A stretch of DNA of 64,000 nt from an uncultured Verrucomicrobiota bacterium (GCA_903898675.1 CAIUGM010000010.1:1-64000), one strand, 5' to 3'; counted from the first letter of the stretch, positions 49,562-58,902 are shown. Program-made: numbers and translations. Notes: generated by a model not told the origin, from the sequence alone.

Positions 49562-51064
49562 GTGGCCGAACTCATGGAAGGCGGTCTTGACCTCGTCCCA
49601 GGTCAGCAGCGTGGGCTCGCCGGCGGGCGGCTTCGGGATGTTGAGATGGTTGCCGATGACCGGCTTGCCGCCGGTCAGGCCGTCCTGGGGCACGTAGGCG
49701 TTGGCCCAGGCGCCGCCGCGCTTGTTCGGCCGGGCGTAGTAGTCGGCGAGGAAGAGCGCGAGCGGGGTGCCGTCCTCGTTGAACACCTCGAAGACGAGCA
49801 TGTCGGGGCTGTAGCCCTTGAGGTCGGTGCGTTCCTTGAAGGTGATGCCGTAGAGCTTGGTGGCGGCGTAGAACACGCCGTCCACGAGGACGCGGCGGAG
49901 CTCGAAGTAGGGCTTGAGCTGCGACTCATCGAAGGCGTAGCGCTCCTTGCGGACCTTCTCCGCATAGAAATCCCAGTCGGCCGCCCCGATGGCGAAGCCG
50001 CCCTTTTCCGCGTCGACCATGGTCTGCATGGCGGCGGCTTCCCTGCGCGCATTCGCCACGGCGGGCGGGGCGAGCTGGGCGAGGAGCTGGTTCACCGTGT
50101 CCACCGACTTGGCGGTCTGCTCCTCCAGCTGGTAGGCGGCGTGCGTCGGGTAGCCGAGCAGGTTGGCGCGCTCGGCGCGGAGCCGCGCGGTGCGGGCGAC
50201 GATCTCGCGATTGTCGAATTCGCCCCCGTGGCTGCCGCGGGCCAGCGAGGCGGCCATCACGCGCTCGCGTACGGTCCGGTTGGTGAGCAGGGTGAGCGGG
50301 GGCTGCCCGCTGGTGTTGGTGAGGCGGAGGGCAAACTTGCCGTCGTGGCCGGCGGCCTTGGCGGCCGCGGCGGCGGCGTTGATGGCGGCGTCGGACAGGC
50401 CGGCGAGTTCCGCGCGGGTGTCGACGAGCACGGCGTCGGCGGCGACTTCCTTGAGCACGTTCTGCGAGAACCTGGTCTGGAGGACGGCGAGCTCGGCGTT
50501 GAGCGCCTTGAGCCTGGTCTTGTCGACGTCGTTGAGCTTGGCGCCGGCGCGGACAAAATCCTTGTAATAGCGCTCGAGGAGGCGTTTGGACTCCGCGTCG
50601 AGCCCGAGGGTTTCCCGGGCCTCATAAAGCGACTGGATGCGGGCGAAGAGCGCGGGGTTCAGCCGGATGGCATCGGAGTGGGCGGCGAACCGGGCGGAGT
50701 AGTCGCTCTCGAGCTTCTGCAGCGCGGGGTTGGTCAGGGAGCCCGTGAGGATCCCGAAGTCGCGGACGCTGCGCGAGAGCAGTTCGCCGGAGCGCTCGAG
50801 CGCGACGATCGTGTTGTCGAACGTGGGCTTCTCCGGGTTGTTCGCGATGGTCGCCACCTCCGCCAGGTTCTCGGTCGTGCCGAGGTCGAAGGCCGGGGCG
50901 AAGTGTTCGTCCTTGATCAGTTCAAAGGGCGGCAGGTGGTAGGGCAGCGGGCTCTCGGTGAGCAGCGGGTTGGGCGCAGGGGCGGCGAGCATGGGGAGGG
51001 CCAGGCACAAGGCCGGGAGAAGGAGGGTCAGGATCGGTTTGGGGTGAAGGGCCGGGAATTTCAT
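49562..51064 (-). pseudogene. dcp: dcp (M3 peptidase), N-terminal fragment
   Basis: Encodes the first 501 residues of an exported M3-family peptidyl-dipeptidase (Dcp), which removes C-terminal dipeptides. Signal peptide 1-27; then the helical lid region (LTESPLPYHLPPFELIKDEH, FDNTIVALERSGELLSRSVR) and catalytic half up to TAFHEFGH, the zinc motif at 497-501. Translation then runs 14 codons into the insertion and stops. Without the C-terminal fragment the third zinc ligand is missing, so the product should be inactive. Joined, the two parts give 714 residues, the normal Dcp length, with no other visible damage, so the insertion may be recent. Confidence 0.92.
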
Positions 51065-51251
51065 AAGCCGCCAACGGTGGCTTTTGGCGGCGGGTTTGCA
51101 AGCCGCCGGCGCGCGGCGAGGCTCAACCGGAGGGGCGCAGACTTACCGCGCTCCGGCAGGAAACGTCGCGTGACCCGGCAGGTTTCCGGCCTCGCCTCAC
51201 GCGACAATCCCATGCACAAATTACCGTTCCAGTCGTCCATTCTACTCCGCC

Positions 51252-54122
51252 ATGATTTCCACCCCGCTGTCCCGTTGCGTTGCCACGATGGTTTTTTTTC
51301 TCACGCTCGCGGGCGGGCTTGCGGCGGCCCCGGCCGGGCCGCGGGAGCGGCTGCTGCTGGATGCCGGCTGGCGCTTTGCGTTCGGTCATCCGTCGGATCC
51401 CGCGAAGGACTTCAACCACGCCACCGGTTATTTTTCCTATCTCGCCAAGGCGGGCTACGGCGACGGCCCGGCGGCGGCGAAGTTCGACGACTCCGCCTGG
51501 CGCACGCTCGACCTGCCGCATGATTGGGTCGTTGAGCTCCCGTTTTCCGAGCACGGGAGCGCAAGCCATGGTTACAAGGCGGTGGGGCGCAATTTCCCGG
51601 ACACCAGTGTCGGCTGGTACCGCAAGACCCTCGCCATTCCCGCCGCCGATCTCGGCCGGCGGATCAGCGTGGCGTTTGACGGCGTCTTTCGCGACTCGGA
51701 GGTGTGGGTCAACGGCTTCTATCTCGGCCGCGAGCCGAGCGGCTACACGTCCTTCCGCTACGATGTGACCGACTACCTCAACTACGGCGGGGACAACGTC
51801 ATCTCCGTCCGCGTCAACGCCACGATGGAGGAGGGCTGGTTCTACGAGGGGGCCGGCATCTACCGCCACGCCTGGCTCGAGAAGACGGCGCCGGTGCATG
51901 TGGCGGCGGACGGGACTTATATCGTTACCGCGATGCAGGAGGACAAGGCCGAGGTCACGACGCTCACCACCGTGGTCAACGCCGGCACCGCGGCGGCGAC
52001 ATTCAAGCTCGAGCAGGCGATCGTGGGCCCGGACGGCCAGGTTTTGAACGCGAGTTTCCCGACCGACTACACGCTGCCCGCGGGCGGTGCCGGCGAATTT
52101 CCCATCGTGCTGCTGGTCGCGCACCCGCAGCGGTGGTCGGTGGAATCCCCGGCGCTGCACAAGCTGGTCACCACCGTGCGCCTGGGCGGGGCGGTGGTCG
52201 ACCGTTACGAGACGACGTTCGGCATCCGCACGATCAGCTTCGACCCGGACAAGGGATTTTTCCTGAACGGCCGGCGGGTCGAGCTGAAGGGCACGAACAA
52301 CCACCAGGATCACGCCGGGCTCGGCGTGGCGCTGCCGGATGCGCTGCAGGATTACCGGATCGCGCAGTTGAAGGCGATGGGCAGCAACGCCTATCGCTGC
52401 TCGCACAACCCGCCGACGCCCGAGCTGCTGGAGGCGTGCGACCGGCTCGGGATGCTCGTGATCGACGAGAACCGCCTGATGGGCCCGAGCCCCGGGCAGC
52501 TGAGCCAGCTCGAGCGCATGATCCGGCGCGACCGCAACCACCCGAGCGTCATCCTCTGGTCGCTCGGCAACGAGGAGTGGGCGATCGAGGGCAACATCAA
52601 GGGCGCGCGCATCGCCGCGTCGATGCAGGCCTTCGCGCAGCGGCTCGATCCCACGCGGCGCACGACGGTGGCGATCAGCGGCGGCTGGGGCGGCATTTCC
52701 AGTGTGATCGACGTCGCGGGTTTCAACTACATCAAGCAGGGCAACACCGACCGGCAGCACGCGGAGTATCCCCGCCAGCCCGGCGTCGGCACCGAGGAAA
52801 CCACGACGCAGGGCACGCGCGGCATTTATCTCGACGACCGCCCCAAGGCGCACCTCTCGGCGCAATGGGAAGGCTCGTCGGGCGGCAACGCCGAGACCGG
52901 CTGGCAGCATTACGCGGCGCGGCCGTTCCTGGCCGGGGTGTTTTTCTGGACCGGGTTTGACTATCGCGGCGAGACGACGCCCTTCGGCTGGCCGGCGATC
53001 AGCTCGCAGTTTGGTATTCTCGACACCTGCGGGTTTCCCAAGGACAGTTTCTATTACCTCCGGGCCTGGTGGAGCGACGAACCCGTGCTGCATCTTTTTC
53101 CGCACTGGAACTGGCCGGGTCGCGAGGGTCAGGTCATCGACGTTTGGTGTTACAGCAATTGTGACGAGGTCGAACTGACGCTGAACGACCGGTCCCTCGG
53201 CAAAAAACCCATGCCGCGCAACGGCCACCTCGTCTGGCCGGTCGCCTACCAGCCCGGCGTCCTCGAGGCGCGCGGTTTTCGCGGCGGCCGGCAGACGGAG
53301 ACCAGCCGGGTTGAAACCACCGGCCCGGCGGCGGCGCTGCGGCTGGCCCCGGACCGGGCGGCCATCAAGGCGGACGGCGAGGACAGCGCGGTGATCAGCG
53401 TGGAGGTGGCGGACGCCAAGGGGCGCCTTGTGCCTACGGCCGGCAACCTGGTCACGTTTTCACTGGAGGGACCGGGCCGTATCATCGGGCTCGGCAACGG
53501 CGACCCCGTCTCGCACGAGCCGGACCAGTACCACGCGACGCTTCGCCTCGTCTCCATTGAGAACTGGCACGGCCGGATCGCGCCCGGCGGCACCATGCAG
53601 CCCTCGGCGCCGGAAACCCAGGAACCGATCGCGGCGCTGGGCAACTGGCTGGCCCCGCGGCCGAAACCCGGCGAGGTCTATGATCTGTCCGGCGTCTTCA
53701 CGCTCGGGGTCCCGCCCGCCGGGGCCCGGCTGCATTTGTTTCTGCCCAAGCTGGGGGCGAAGACCACACTTTGGGTCAATGGCCGCGAGCTGGCCCGTGA
53801 TCTGGATACATCGGTGAGCGGCCCGGCCCTCGCGCTCGACCCGGGCCAGCTCGTGCCGGGGCTCAACCGCGTGCAGCTGATCGTGACGCCTTTTGCCGAC
53901 AAGGAAAACCACATTCCGGAAATTTCGCGACTGGGGGCGGTCCAGGTGGTGACACCCGCGCCGGCCAGCCAGCGCAGCGCCTTCAACGGCCTGGCGCAGG
54001 TGATCGTGCAGGCGGGCAAGGAAGCAGGCGCGATCAAGCTCACCGCGCGGGCCGAGGGTCTGGCGCCGGTGGAGTTGACGATCACGGCCATGCCGGCGGC
54101 ACTGCGGGTGAGTGTGCCTTGA
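51252..54122 (+). CDS. Secreted GH2 beta-galactosidase-like glycosidase (copy 2)
   Basis: A 956-residue paralogue of the GH2 enzyme at 3 kb, exported by a signal peptide (1-24). Domains in order: jelly roll (about 30-195), Ig-like (about 205-315), TIM barrel with acid/base E441 in SLGNEEW and nucleophile E515 in GVGTEETTT, DUF4982-like and BIG-like domains (about 620-760), then a different, shorter C-terminal beta module (about 770-900) before the shared end AFNGLAQVIVQAGKEAG. The barrels share DHAG, NPPTPELLEACDRLGMLV and FFWTGFDYRGE-type blocks. The nucleophile context differs (GSEQGS versus GTEETT), suggesting different specificity. Monocistronic; a bidirectional terminator follows. Confidence 0.93.
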   Translation: MISTPLSRCVATMVFFLTLAGGLAAAPAGPRERLLLDAGWRFAFGHPSDPAKDFNHATGYFSYLAKAGYGDGPAAAKFDDSAWRTLDLPHDWVVELPFSEHGSASHGYKAVGRNFPDTSVGWYRKTLAIPAADLGRRISVAFDGVFRDSEVWVNGFYLGREPSGYTSFRYDVTDYLNYGGDNVISVRVNATMEEGWFYEGAGIYRHAWLEKTAPVHVAADGTYIVTAMQEDKAEVTTLTTVVNAGTAAATFKLEQAIVGPDGQVLNASFPTDYTLPAGGAGEFPIVLLVAHPQRWSVESPALHKLVTTVRLGGAVVDRYETTFGIRTISFDPDKGFFLNGRRVELKGTNNHQDHAGLGVALPDALQDYRIAQLKAMGSNAYRCSHNPPTPELLEACDRLGMLVIDENRLMGPSPGQLSQLERMIRRDRNHPSVILWSLGNEEWAIEGNIKGARIAASMQAFAQRLDPTRRTTVAISGGWGGISSVIDVAGFNYIKQGNTDRQHAEYPRQPGVGTEETTTQGTRGIYLDDRPKAHLSAQWEGSSGGNAETGWQHYAARPFLAGVFFWTGFDYRGETTPFGWPAISSQFGILDTCGFPKDSFYYLRAWWSDEPVLHLFPHWNWPGREGQVIDVWCYSNCDEVELTLNDRSLGKKPMPRNGHLVWPVAYQPGVLEARGFRGGRQTETSRVETTGPAAALRLAPDRAAIKADGEDSAVISVEVADAKGRLVPTAGNLVTFSLEGPGRIIGLGNGDPVSHEPDQYHATLRLVSIENWHGRIAPGGTMQPSAPETQEPIAALGNWLAPRPKPGEVYDLSGVFTLGVPPAGARLHLFLPKLGAKTTLWVNGRELARDLDTSVSGPALALDPGQLVPGLNRVQLIVTPFADKENHIPEISRLGAVQVVTPAPASQRSAFNGLAQVIVQAGKEAGAIKLTARAEGLAPVELTITAMPAALRVSVP

Positions 54123-54225
54123 GGAGTTAGCCCAGCCTGCCACTACGTAAGGATCCTCGGAGCCGTTCGACCGCAGCTCACGGTCTGCAACAAGCTCCGG
54201 GGTATTGACCCACTGGGAATAAAAA

Positions 54226-54255
54226 AGCCGGCCGGAAAATGAATTCCGGCCGGCT
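54226..54255. terminator. Bidirectional terminator between GH2 copy 2 and lipoprotein gene
   Basis: Twelve-base-pair stem AGCCGGCCGGAA / TTCCGGCCGGCT around AATGAA, with AAAAAA on the left and TCTAAAAAC on the right. It sits between convergent genes. Confidence 0.9.
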
Positions 54256-54285
54256 GGTCTAAAAACTTTGGCGACGAGCGTCAGC

Positions 54286-54741
54286 TCACTCGGCGCGGGC
54301 CTTGTCGTAGGAGGCCTGGAGCTTGTCCCACGAGGCAATCACGTTCTGCTTGGCGCTGTCCCACGTATCGGCCGTCGCGCTGCCGAGGGCGGCGAGCTTC
54401 TCGTGGTAGTCGGCCTCGGAGTTCTTCAGCTCCTCCATCGCGGCCTTGCGGCTGGCGCTGGCCTTGGCGTCGGAGTAGTTGGCGCGCATCTCGCTCAGCT
54501 TGGAGTCCATCTTGGACGACAGGGCCTTCGCGTTCGCGCTGAAGCTGTCGCGCTTCTCGAAGGTGAACGACTTGACGTCGCCCCAGGCATCGACGACGGC
54601 GGCCTTGGTGTCCTGGTAGGCGTCCTTGACCTTGGCGGTCGTGTCCGAGCGGTCTTCCTTGGAGCAGCCGGTGACGGCGAGCGCGGTGAGACCCGCGGCG
54701 AGCAGGGCGAGCGGAACAAAACGGAGGGTGAGGTTTTTCAT
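54286..54741 (-). CDS. Small helical lipoprotein
   Basis: A 151-residue lipoprotein with signal LLAAGLTALAVTGC (Cys about residue 26). The mature protein is entirely helical and repetitive: TTAKVKDAYQDTKAAVVDAW, DSFSANAKALSSKMDSKLSE, MRANYSDAKASASRKAAMEE, LKNSEADYHEKLAALGSATA. This heptad-like pattern with regularly spaced Lys/Asp and Tyr resembles envelope stress or apolipoprotein-like proteins (for example YtxH/LEA-like). No known family was assigned. Likely monocistronic. Confidence 0.8.
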   Translation of the reverse strand: MKNLTLRFVPLALLAAGLTALAVTGCSKEDRSDTTAKVKDAYQDTKAAVVDAWGDVKSFTFEKRDSFSANAKALSSKMDSKLSEMRANYSDAKASASRKAAMEELKNSEADYHEKLAALGSATADTWDSAKQNVIASWDKLQASYDKARAE

Positions 54742-54988
54742 AAGGGAGGGTTGTGTTTAGGGCGCGATCCCGGGCTTCCGGGAGCGGAAGGCGGCAGGCG
54801 CTGTGATAATAAGACCGATCCGGCGCCGGGGCGTTCGCGCAGTGGGAAGAATTTATCCCGCGGATTGCGGGAACCACCGGCGGGGTCCCCGGTCATTCGC
54901 GTACCCGCCGGGTGTATTGCAGATTGCGCCGGCCCCGGACCTGGCGCATGGTACCGCCGGTTTCCTCAACCCCCAACCCGTTCATCCC

Positions 54989-56083
54989 GTGATCTTCTCC
55001 GCCGGTTTTCGCCGCCTGCTCCATGTGATTGGAATCGTTCTCGCCGGTGCGTCCGCGTGCGCCGCCGCCCCGGCCTACAGCTTCAAGAAGGGCGTGAACA
55101 TCAGCCACTGGCTGTCGCAGAACGAGCCGCAGCAGCCGTACGCGGCGCCGTGGTTCGACGAGGAGGACATCACCTGGATCGCGGCGCAGGGCTTCGATCA
55201 CATCCGTTACCCGGTCGACGGGCGCGAGTGGCTGCTGCCGGACGGCACGCTCGACGAGGCCAAGATCGCGCCCTTCGTGCGCGCGCTGGCGTGGACCAAG
55301 GCGCACGGGCTCGGCGCAATCCTCGACATGCATTTCCTGCCCGGGGCGAGTTTCGATCCGGGCTCCGAGCAAAACACCGTCTTCACCGACCTGAAGCTGC
55401 AGGAGAAGGTCGCCGATTTCTGGGCGCGGGTGGCCCGGCGTTTCGTGAATGAGGGCGACTACCTGCGCTTCGAACTGCTCAACGAGCCGGTTGCGGAGAA
55501 AAACGACGAGCTCAACGGCTTCAACCGCCGCATGCTCGCGGCCATCCGGGAATCCAACCCGGTGCGCATGGTTTACATCACGTCCAATCGCTGGAGCGCG
55601 TTCTCGAACGTCGGCGACATCGAGGTGCCGGCCGACCCGAACGTCGCGCTCACGCTGCACTTCTACGAGCCGATGCTCTTCACCCACCAGCGCGCCCCCT
55701 GGGTCAAGTTTCCGGCGAACATGCCGGCGGTGAGGTTTCCGGGCGCATTGCCCGATCTCGCGCCGTACCTGCCAGCCAAACACTACGCGCTCAAGCCGGC
55801 GGGCTACGAGCTGACGGTCCGGCAGATCGATGAGGCGTTCGACAAGGTCGCGGCGTGGGCGGCGAAGAATGCGCCCGGCCGGGAAATCCACATCGGCGAG
55901 TTTGGGGTTTATATCGCGGCCGATGCCGCCTCGAAACGGAACTGGATCGCGGCGGTCAGCGGCAACGCGGCGCGCCGCGGCTGGGGCTGGGCCGTGTGGG
56001 ACTACCAGGACAGCTTCGGCGTCCGCGATGCGAAGGGCGAACCCACGCCGATCCTTGACGGGCTGTTTCCGAAGGATGGGTGA
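54989..56083 (+). CDS. Secreted GH5 endoglucanase-like glycosidase
   Basis: A 364-residue GH5 (cellulase-family) enzyme cleaving beta-1,4-linked glucans or related chains. Chosen start is a GTG that begins a signal peptide (residues 1-27, ending SACAAAP); the longer in-frame region upstream is Pro/Arg-rich. The TIM barrel starts at KKGVNISHWL; acid/base E166 lies in FELLNEP and nucleophile E304 in IHIGEFGVY; HFYEP (224-228) and WAVWDYQDSFGV near the C-terminus complete the active site. No carbohydrate-binding module. It is separated from the next gene by an inverted repeat. Confidence 0.9.
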   Translation: MIFSAGFRRLLHVIGIVLAGASACAAAPAYSFKKGVNISHWLSQNEPQQPYAAPWFDEEDITWIAAQGFDHIRYPVDGREWLLPDGTLDEAKIAPFVRALAWTKAHGLGAILDMHFLPGASFDPGSEQNTVFTDLKLQEKVADFWARVARRFVNEGDYLRFELLNEPVAEKNDELNGFNRRMLAAIRESNPVRMVYITSNRWSAFSNVGDIEVPADPNVALTLHFYEPMLFTHQRAPWVKFPANMPAVRFPGALPDLAPYLPAKHYALKPAGYELTVRQIDEAFDKVAAWAAKNAPGREIHIGEFGVYIAADAASKRNWIAAVSGNAARRGWGWAVWDYQDSFGVRDAKGEPTPILDGLFPKDG

Positions 56084-56104
56084 GGCGGCGGTCGCTTGCC
56101 GTCG

Positions 56105-56172
56105 GTAGGGGCGCAGCCCCTCGACAAGCTCTGGGCCCTGAGCCGGTCGAACGGGCAAGTCTGCGCCCCTAC
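56105..56172. repeat. Inverted repeat between convergent genes
   Basis: Twelve-base arms GTAGGGGCGCAG / CTGCGCCCCTAC with an inner TCGACAAGCTCTGGGCCCTG pairing partly with GAGCCGGTCGA. Possibly a dispersed element serving as terminator for GH5 and the second regulator. Confidence 0.75.
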
Positions 56173-56197
56173 GCTGCGCTTTCTGGGGCAACAAGCC

Positions 56198-56602
56198 TCA
56201 AAACTCCGCCAGGAACTGCTTCAGCTCCGGCAGGATGATTGGTTTCGGGAGGACCATGTCGACCTTCAGCGTGAGGTACACGTCGTTGACGTCCTCGTCG
56301 ATTTCCGAGCTGAAGATGAAGATCTTGCCGCCAAAGTTGATCCGGCGCAGTTCCCGGACAACCTCCAGGCCGTTCATCTTCGGCATGTGGTGGTCGCTCA
56401 TGAAGAGATCGAAGGCCGCCGGGTTCTCCTCGATCTTCTTGAGGGCCGATGCGCCGTCGGCGAAGCTCTCGACCACGTGGCCGTCGCGGCCGAGGGACAT
56501 GCGGACAATCTCCCGCAGTTCCCGCATGTCATCGACATGAAGAATGCGCAGGGCCTTCTTCGCGGCGGTGGCGGGGACGGGATTGTGGGCTGCTTCGCTC
56601 AT
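56198..56602 (-). CDS. Single-domain response regulator (CheY-like), copy 2
   Basis: A 134-residue receiver domain, paralogous to the one at 47.7 kb and equal in length. D24/D25 (HVDDM), phospho-acceptor D70 in MSDHHMPKMNGLE, S98/S99 in IFSSE, K120 in LPKPI. The N-terminus before the receiver is a 15-residue Ala/Pro-rich tail, and no output domain is present. The Met chosen begins SEAAHNP; a longer frame extends into the leader. Divergent from the PQQ dehydrogenase gene. Partner kinase unknown. Confidence 0.93.
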   Translation of the reverse strand: MSEAAHNPVPATAAKKALRILHVDDMRELREIVRMSLGRDGHVVESFADGASALKKIEENPAAFDLFMSDHHMPKMNGLEVVRELRRINFGGKIFIFSSEIDEDVNDVYLTLKVDMVLPKPIILPELKQFLAEF

Positions 56603-56731
56603 GTCTCCGGCAATCTGGCGATAAAGTCTGAAAATGCACGCATGGTTTTCGATTTTACCGGCCACCGATTTATCCGGCCGGCCGGTTGTCTCCGCTTGGC
56701 AATCCGGGGTGGTTTTGCCTCACTCACCCCC

Positions 56732-58864
56732 ATGCTTACCCCCGTTTCGACCCTGCGCGCGGTGCTTCTGCTTGCCCTGAGCCTGGTGGCTTCGTCGTTA
56801 GGAGCCTCCGCGGGGAGCGAATGGCCCGTCTATCTCGGCGACAAGGGCGCGAGCCACTTCTCCACCCTGAACCAGATCACCCCGGCCAATGTCCCCGAAC
56901 TCAAGATGGCGTGGCAGTGGAGCGCCGGCGATGCCCGCCCCGACACGTCGCAGATCCAGTGCAACCCGCTCATGATCGGCGGCGTGCTGTACGTCACGAC
57001 CGCCCAGATGAAGCTGGTCGCCCTCGAGGCGGCCACCGGCCGCGAACTCTGGCACTTCACCCCCGCGGAAGCTAACGGGGTCAACCGCGGCCTCGCCTAC
57101 TGGGCCGAGGGCGACGACCGCCGCATCCTTTATGGCAACGGCCAGTGGCTGCAGGCCATCGACGTCCGCACCGGGCGCCTGATCGAGAGTTTTGGCGACC
57201 ATGGGCGGGTGGATCTTGCCGAGGGCCTCGGGCGCGACGTGCACGGGCTGGCGATCCAGGCGAACACCCCGGGGGTGATTTTCCACGACCTGATCATCAT
57301 GTCGATGCGGGTGGGCGAAGGTCCCGGGCCCGCGGCGCCCGGCCACATCCGTGCCTACAACGTGCGGACCGGCCAGATGGTCTGGCGCTTCAACACGATC
57401 CCGCAACCCGGCGAGCCCGGCTACGAGACTTGGCCGCCGGAGGCCTACAAGACGGTCGGCGGCGTCAACGCGTGGGCCGGCATGACGGTGGACGAGGCGC
57501 GCGGGCTGGTCTTCTGCCCGATCGGCTCGGCGACGTTTGATTTCTGGGGCGGCGCCCGCGTGGGCAACAACCTGTATGCGGACTGCCTCCTGGTGCTCGA
57601 CGCCGCGACCGGCCGGCGGGTCTGGCACTACCAGTTCACGCACCACGACCTGTGGGACCGCGACCCGCCCGCGCCGCCGACGCTGCTGACCGTGCGGCGC
57701 GACGGCCATGAGATCGCGGCGGTCGCGCAGGTCACCAAGTCCGGCCACGTATGGCTCTTCAACCGCGAGACCGGCGAGCACCTCTTCCCGGTCGAGGAGA
57801 TCGCGGTGCCGTCCTCCGACCTCGCGGGCGAGGTCGCGTCGCCGACGCAGCCGCTGCCGTTGAAGCCCGCGCCGTTTGCGCGCCAGCTTTTCACCGCGGA
57901 GGAGATCACCAACCGGACCCCCGAGGCGCACCGCGCCGTGCTCGAGCGCTTCGCGCGGCTGCGGGCGCACACGCGCTTCGCCCCGCCGAGCCGCGAGGGC
58001 ACCATTATTTTCCCCGGCTTCGATGGCGGCGCCGAGTGGGGCGGGGCGGCCGCCGATCCCGACGGCATCCTTTACGTCAACGCGAACGAAATGCCGTGGG
58101 TCCTCAGCATGATCGACTCCGGCGGCGCGACCTCGCTCGGCCAGCAGGTCTTCCTGCAGAACTGCACGGGCTGCCACGGGGCGGACCGGGGCGGCAACAA
58201 GGCGGCCAGTATTCCGTCGCTCGTCGACATCAAGGCGCGGCTCTCCCGCGAGCAGATCATGGAGGTGATCACGAAGGGCCGCGCGGTGATGCCGTCGTGG
58301 TCGTTCCTGACCGTGCCGCAGCGCGAGGCCGTGGTGTCGTACCTGCTCGGCGAGGCGCCGGTGAGCGCCCCGGAGCGGTCGGGCGAGTGGAAGACTTTCC
58401 TGCCCGATGCGGACCGGCCCGGTTTTGTGCCGCCGCCCTACACGCACACCGGCTACAACCGCTGGCTGGATCCCGACGGCTACCCGGCGATCAAGCCGCC
58501 GTGGGGCACGCTGAACGCGATCGACCTCAACACGGGCGAATACCTCTGGCGCGTGCCGCTTGGCGAATATCCCGAGCTGACCGCGCGCGGGATTCCCCCG
58601 ACCGGCATGGAGAATTACGGCGGCCCGCTGGTGACGGCCGGCGGCCTGGTGTTCATCGGCGCGAGCAAGGACGAGATGTTCCGCGCCTTTGACCGGCGCA
58701 CCGGGCGCGAACTTTGGAAGGTGAAGCTCCCCGCCGGCGGCTACGCCAGCCCCGCGACCTACGAGGTGGCCGGCCGGCAGTATGTCGTGATCGCCTGCGG
58801 TGGCGGCAAGCTGGGCACCAAGAGCGGTGACACCTACCTGGCGTTTGCGCTGCCGGCGAAATAA
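56732..58864 (+). CDS. PQQ-dependent dehydrogenase with inserted cytochrome c
   Basis: A 710-residue periplasmic quinoprotein. After a signal peptide (1-28) comes a PQQ propeller: SEWPVYLGDKGASHFSTLNQ and ITPANVPELKMAWQW are the typical glucose-dehydrogenase-like start, and blades carry AxxxGRELW motifs. A c-type haem site CTGCH (C478, C481, H482), with a likely Met ligand in RAVMPSWSF, sits in a domain inserted at about 465-555 between propeller blades rather than at a terminus. The final blades end GMENYGGPLVTAGGLVFIGA (residues about 630-650). Substrate is probably an alcohol or sugar; electrons would leave through the haem. Gene stands alone. Confidence 0.9.
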   Translation: MLTPVSTLRAVLLLALSLVASSLGASAGSEWPVYLGDKGASHFSTLNQITPANVPELKMAWQWSAGDARPDTSQIQCNPLMIGGVLYVTTAQMKLVALEAATGRELWHFTPAEANGVNRGLAYWAEGDDRRILYGNGQWLQAIDVRTGRLIESFGDHGRVDLAEGLGRDVHGLAIQANTPGVIFHDLIIMSMRVGEGPGPAAPGHIRAYNVRTGQMVWRFNTIPQPGEPGYETWPPEAYKTVGGVNAWAGMTVDEARGLVFCPIGSATFDFWGGARVGNNLYADCLLVLDAATGRRVWHYQFTHHDLWDRDPPAPPTLLTVRRDGHEIAAVAQVTKSGHVWLFNRETGEHLFPVEEIAVPSSDLAGEVASPTQPLPLKPAPFARQLFTAEEITNRTPEAHRAVLERFARLRAHTRFAPPSREGTIIFPGFDGGAEWGGAAADPDGILYVNANEMPWVLSMIDSGGATSLGQQVFLQNCTGCHGADRGGNKAASIPSLVDIKARLSREQIMEVITKGRAVMPSWSFLTVPQREAVVSYLLGEAPVSAPERSGEWKTFLPDADRPGFVPPPYTHTGYNRWLDPDGYPAIKPPWGTLNAIDLNTGEYLWRVPLGEYPELTARGIPPTGMENYGGPLVTAGGLVFIGASKDEMFRAFDRRTGRELWKVKLPAGGYASPATYEVAGRQYVVIACGGGKLGTKSGDTYLAFALPAK

Positions 58865-58878
58865 GCGCCGTGTTCAAC

Positions 58879-58902
58879 TGTAGCCGGGGTCGCCGACCCC
58901 GG
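58879..58902. repeat. TGTAGCCGGGGTCGCCGACC repeat end
   Basis: Half copy of the TGTAGC...GCTACA family, between convergent PQQ dehydrogenase and DUF2937 genes. Confidence 0.6.

Noticed and set aside
48872-49567. Target-site duplication at the dcp insertion
   Set aside because: Flanks GGCCAC and GCCCTG are consecutive codons of the intact gene; no repeated short sequence could be identified at both junctions.
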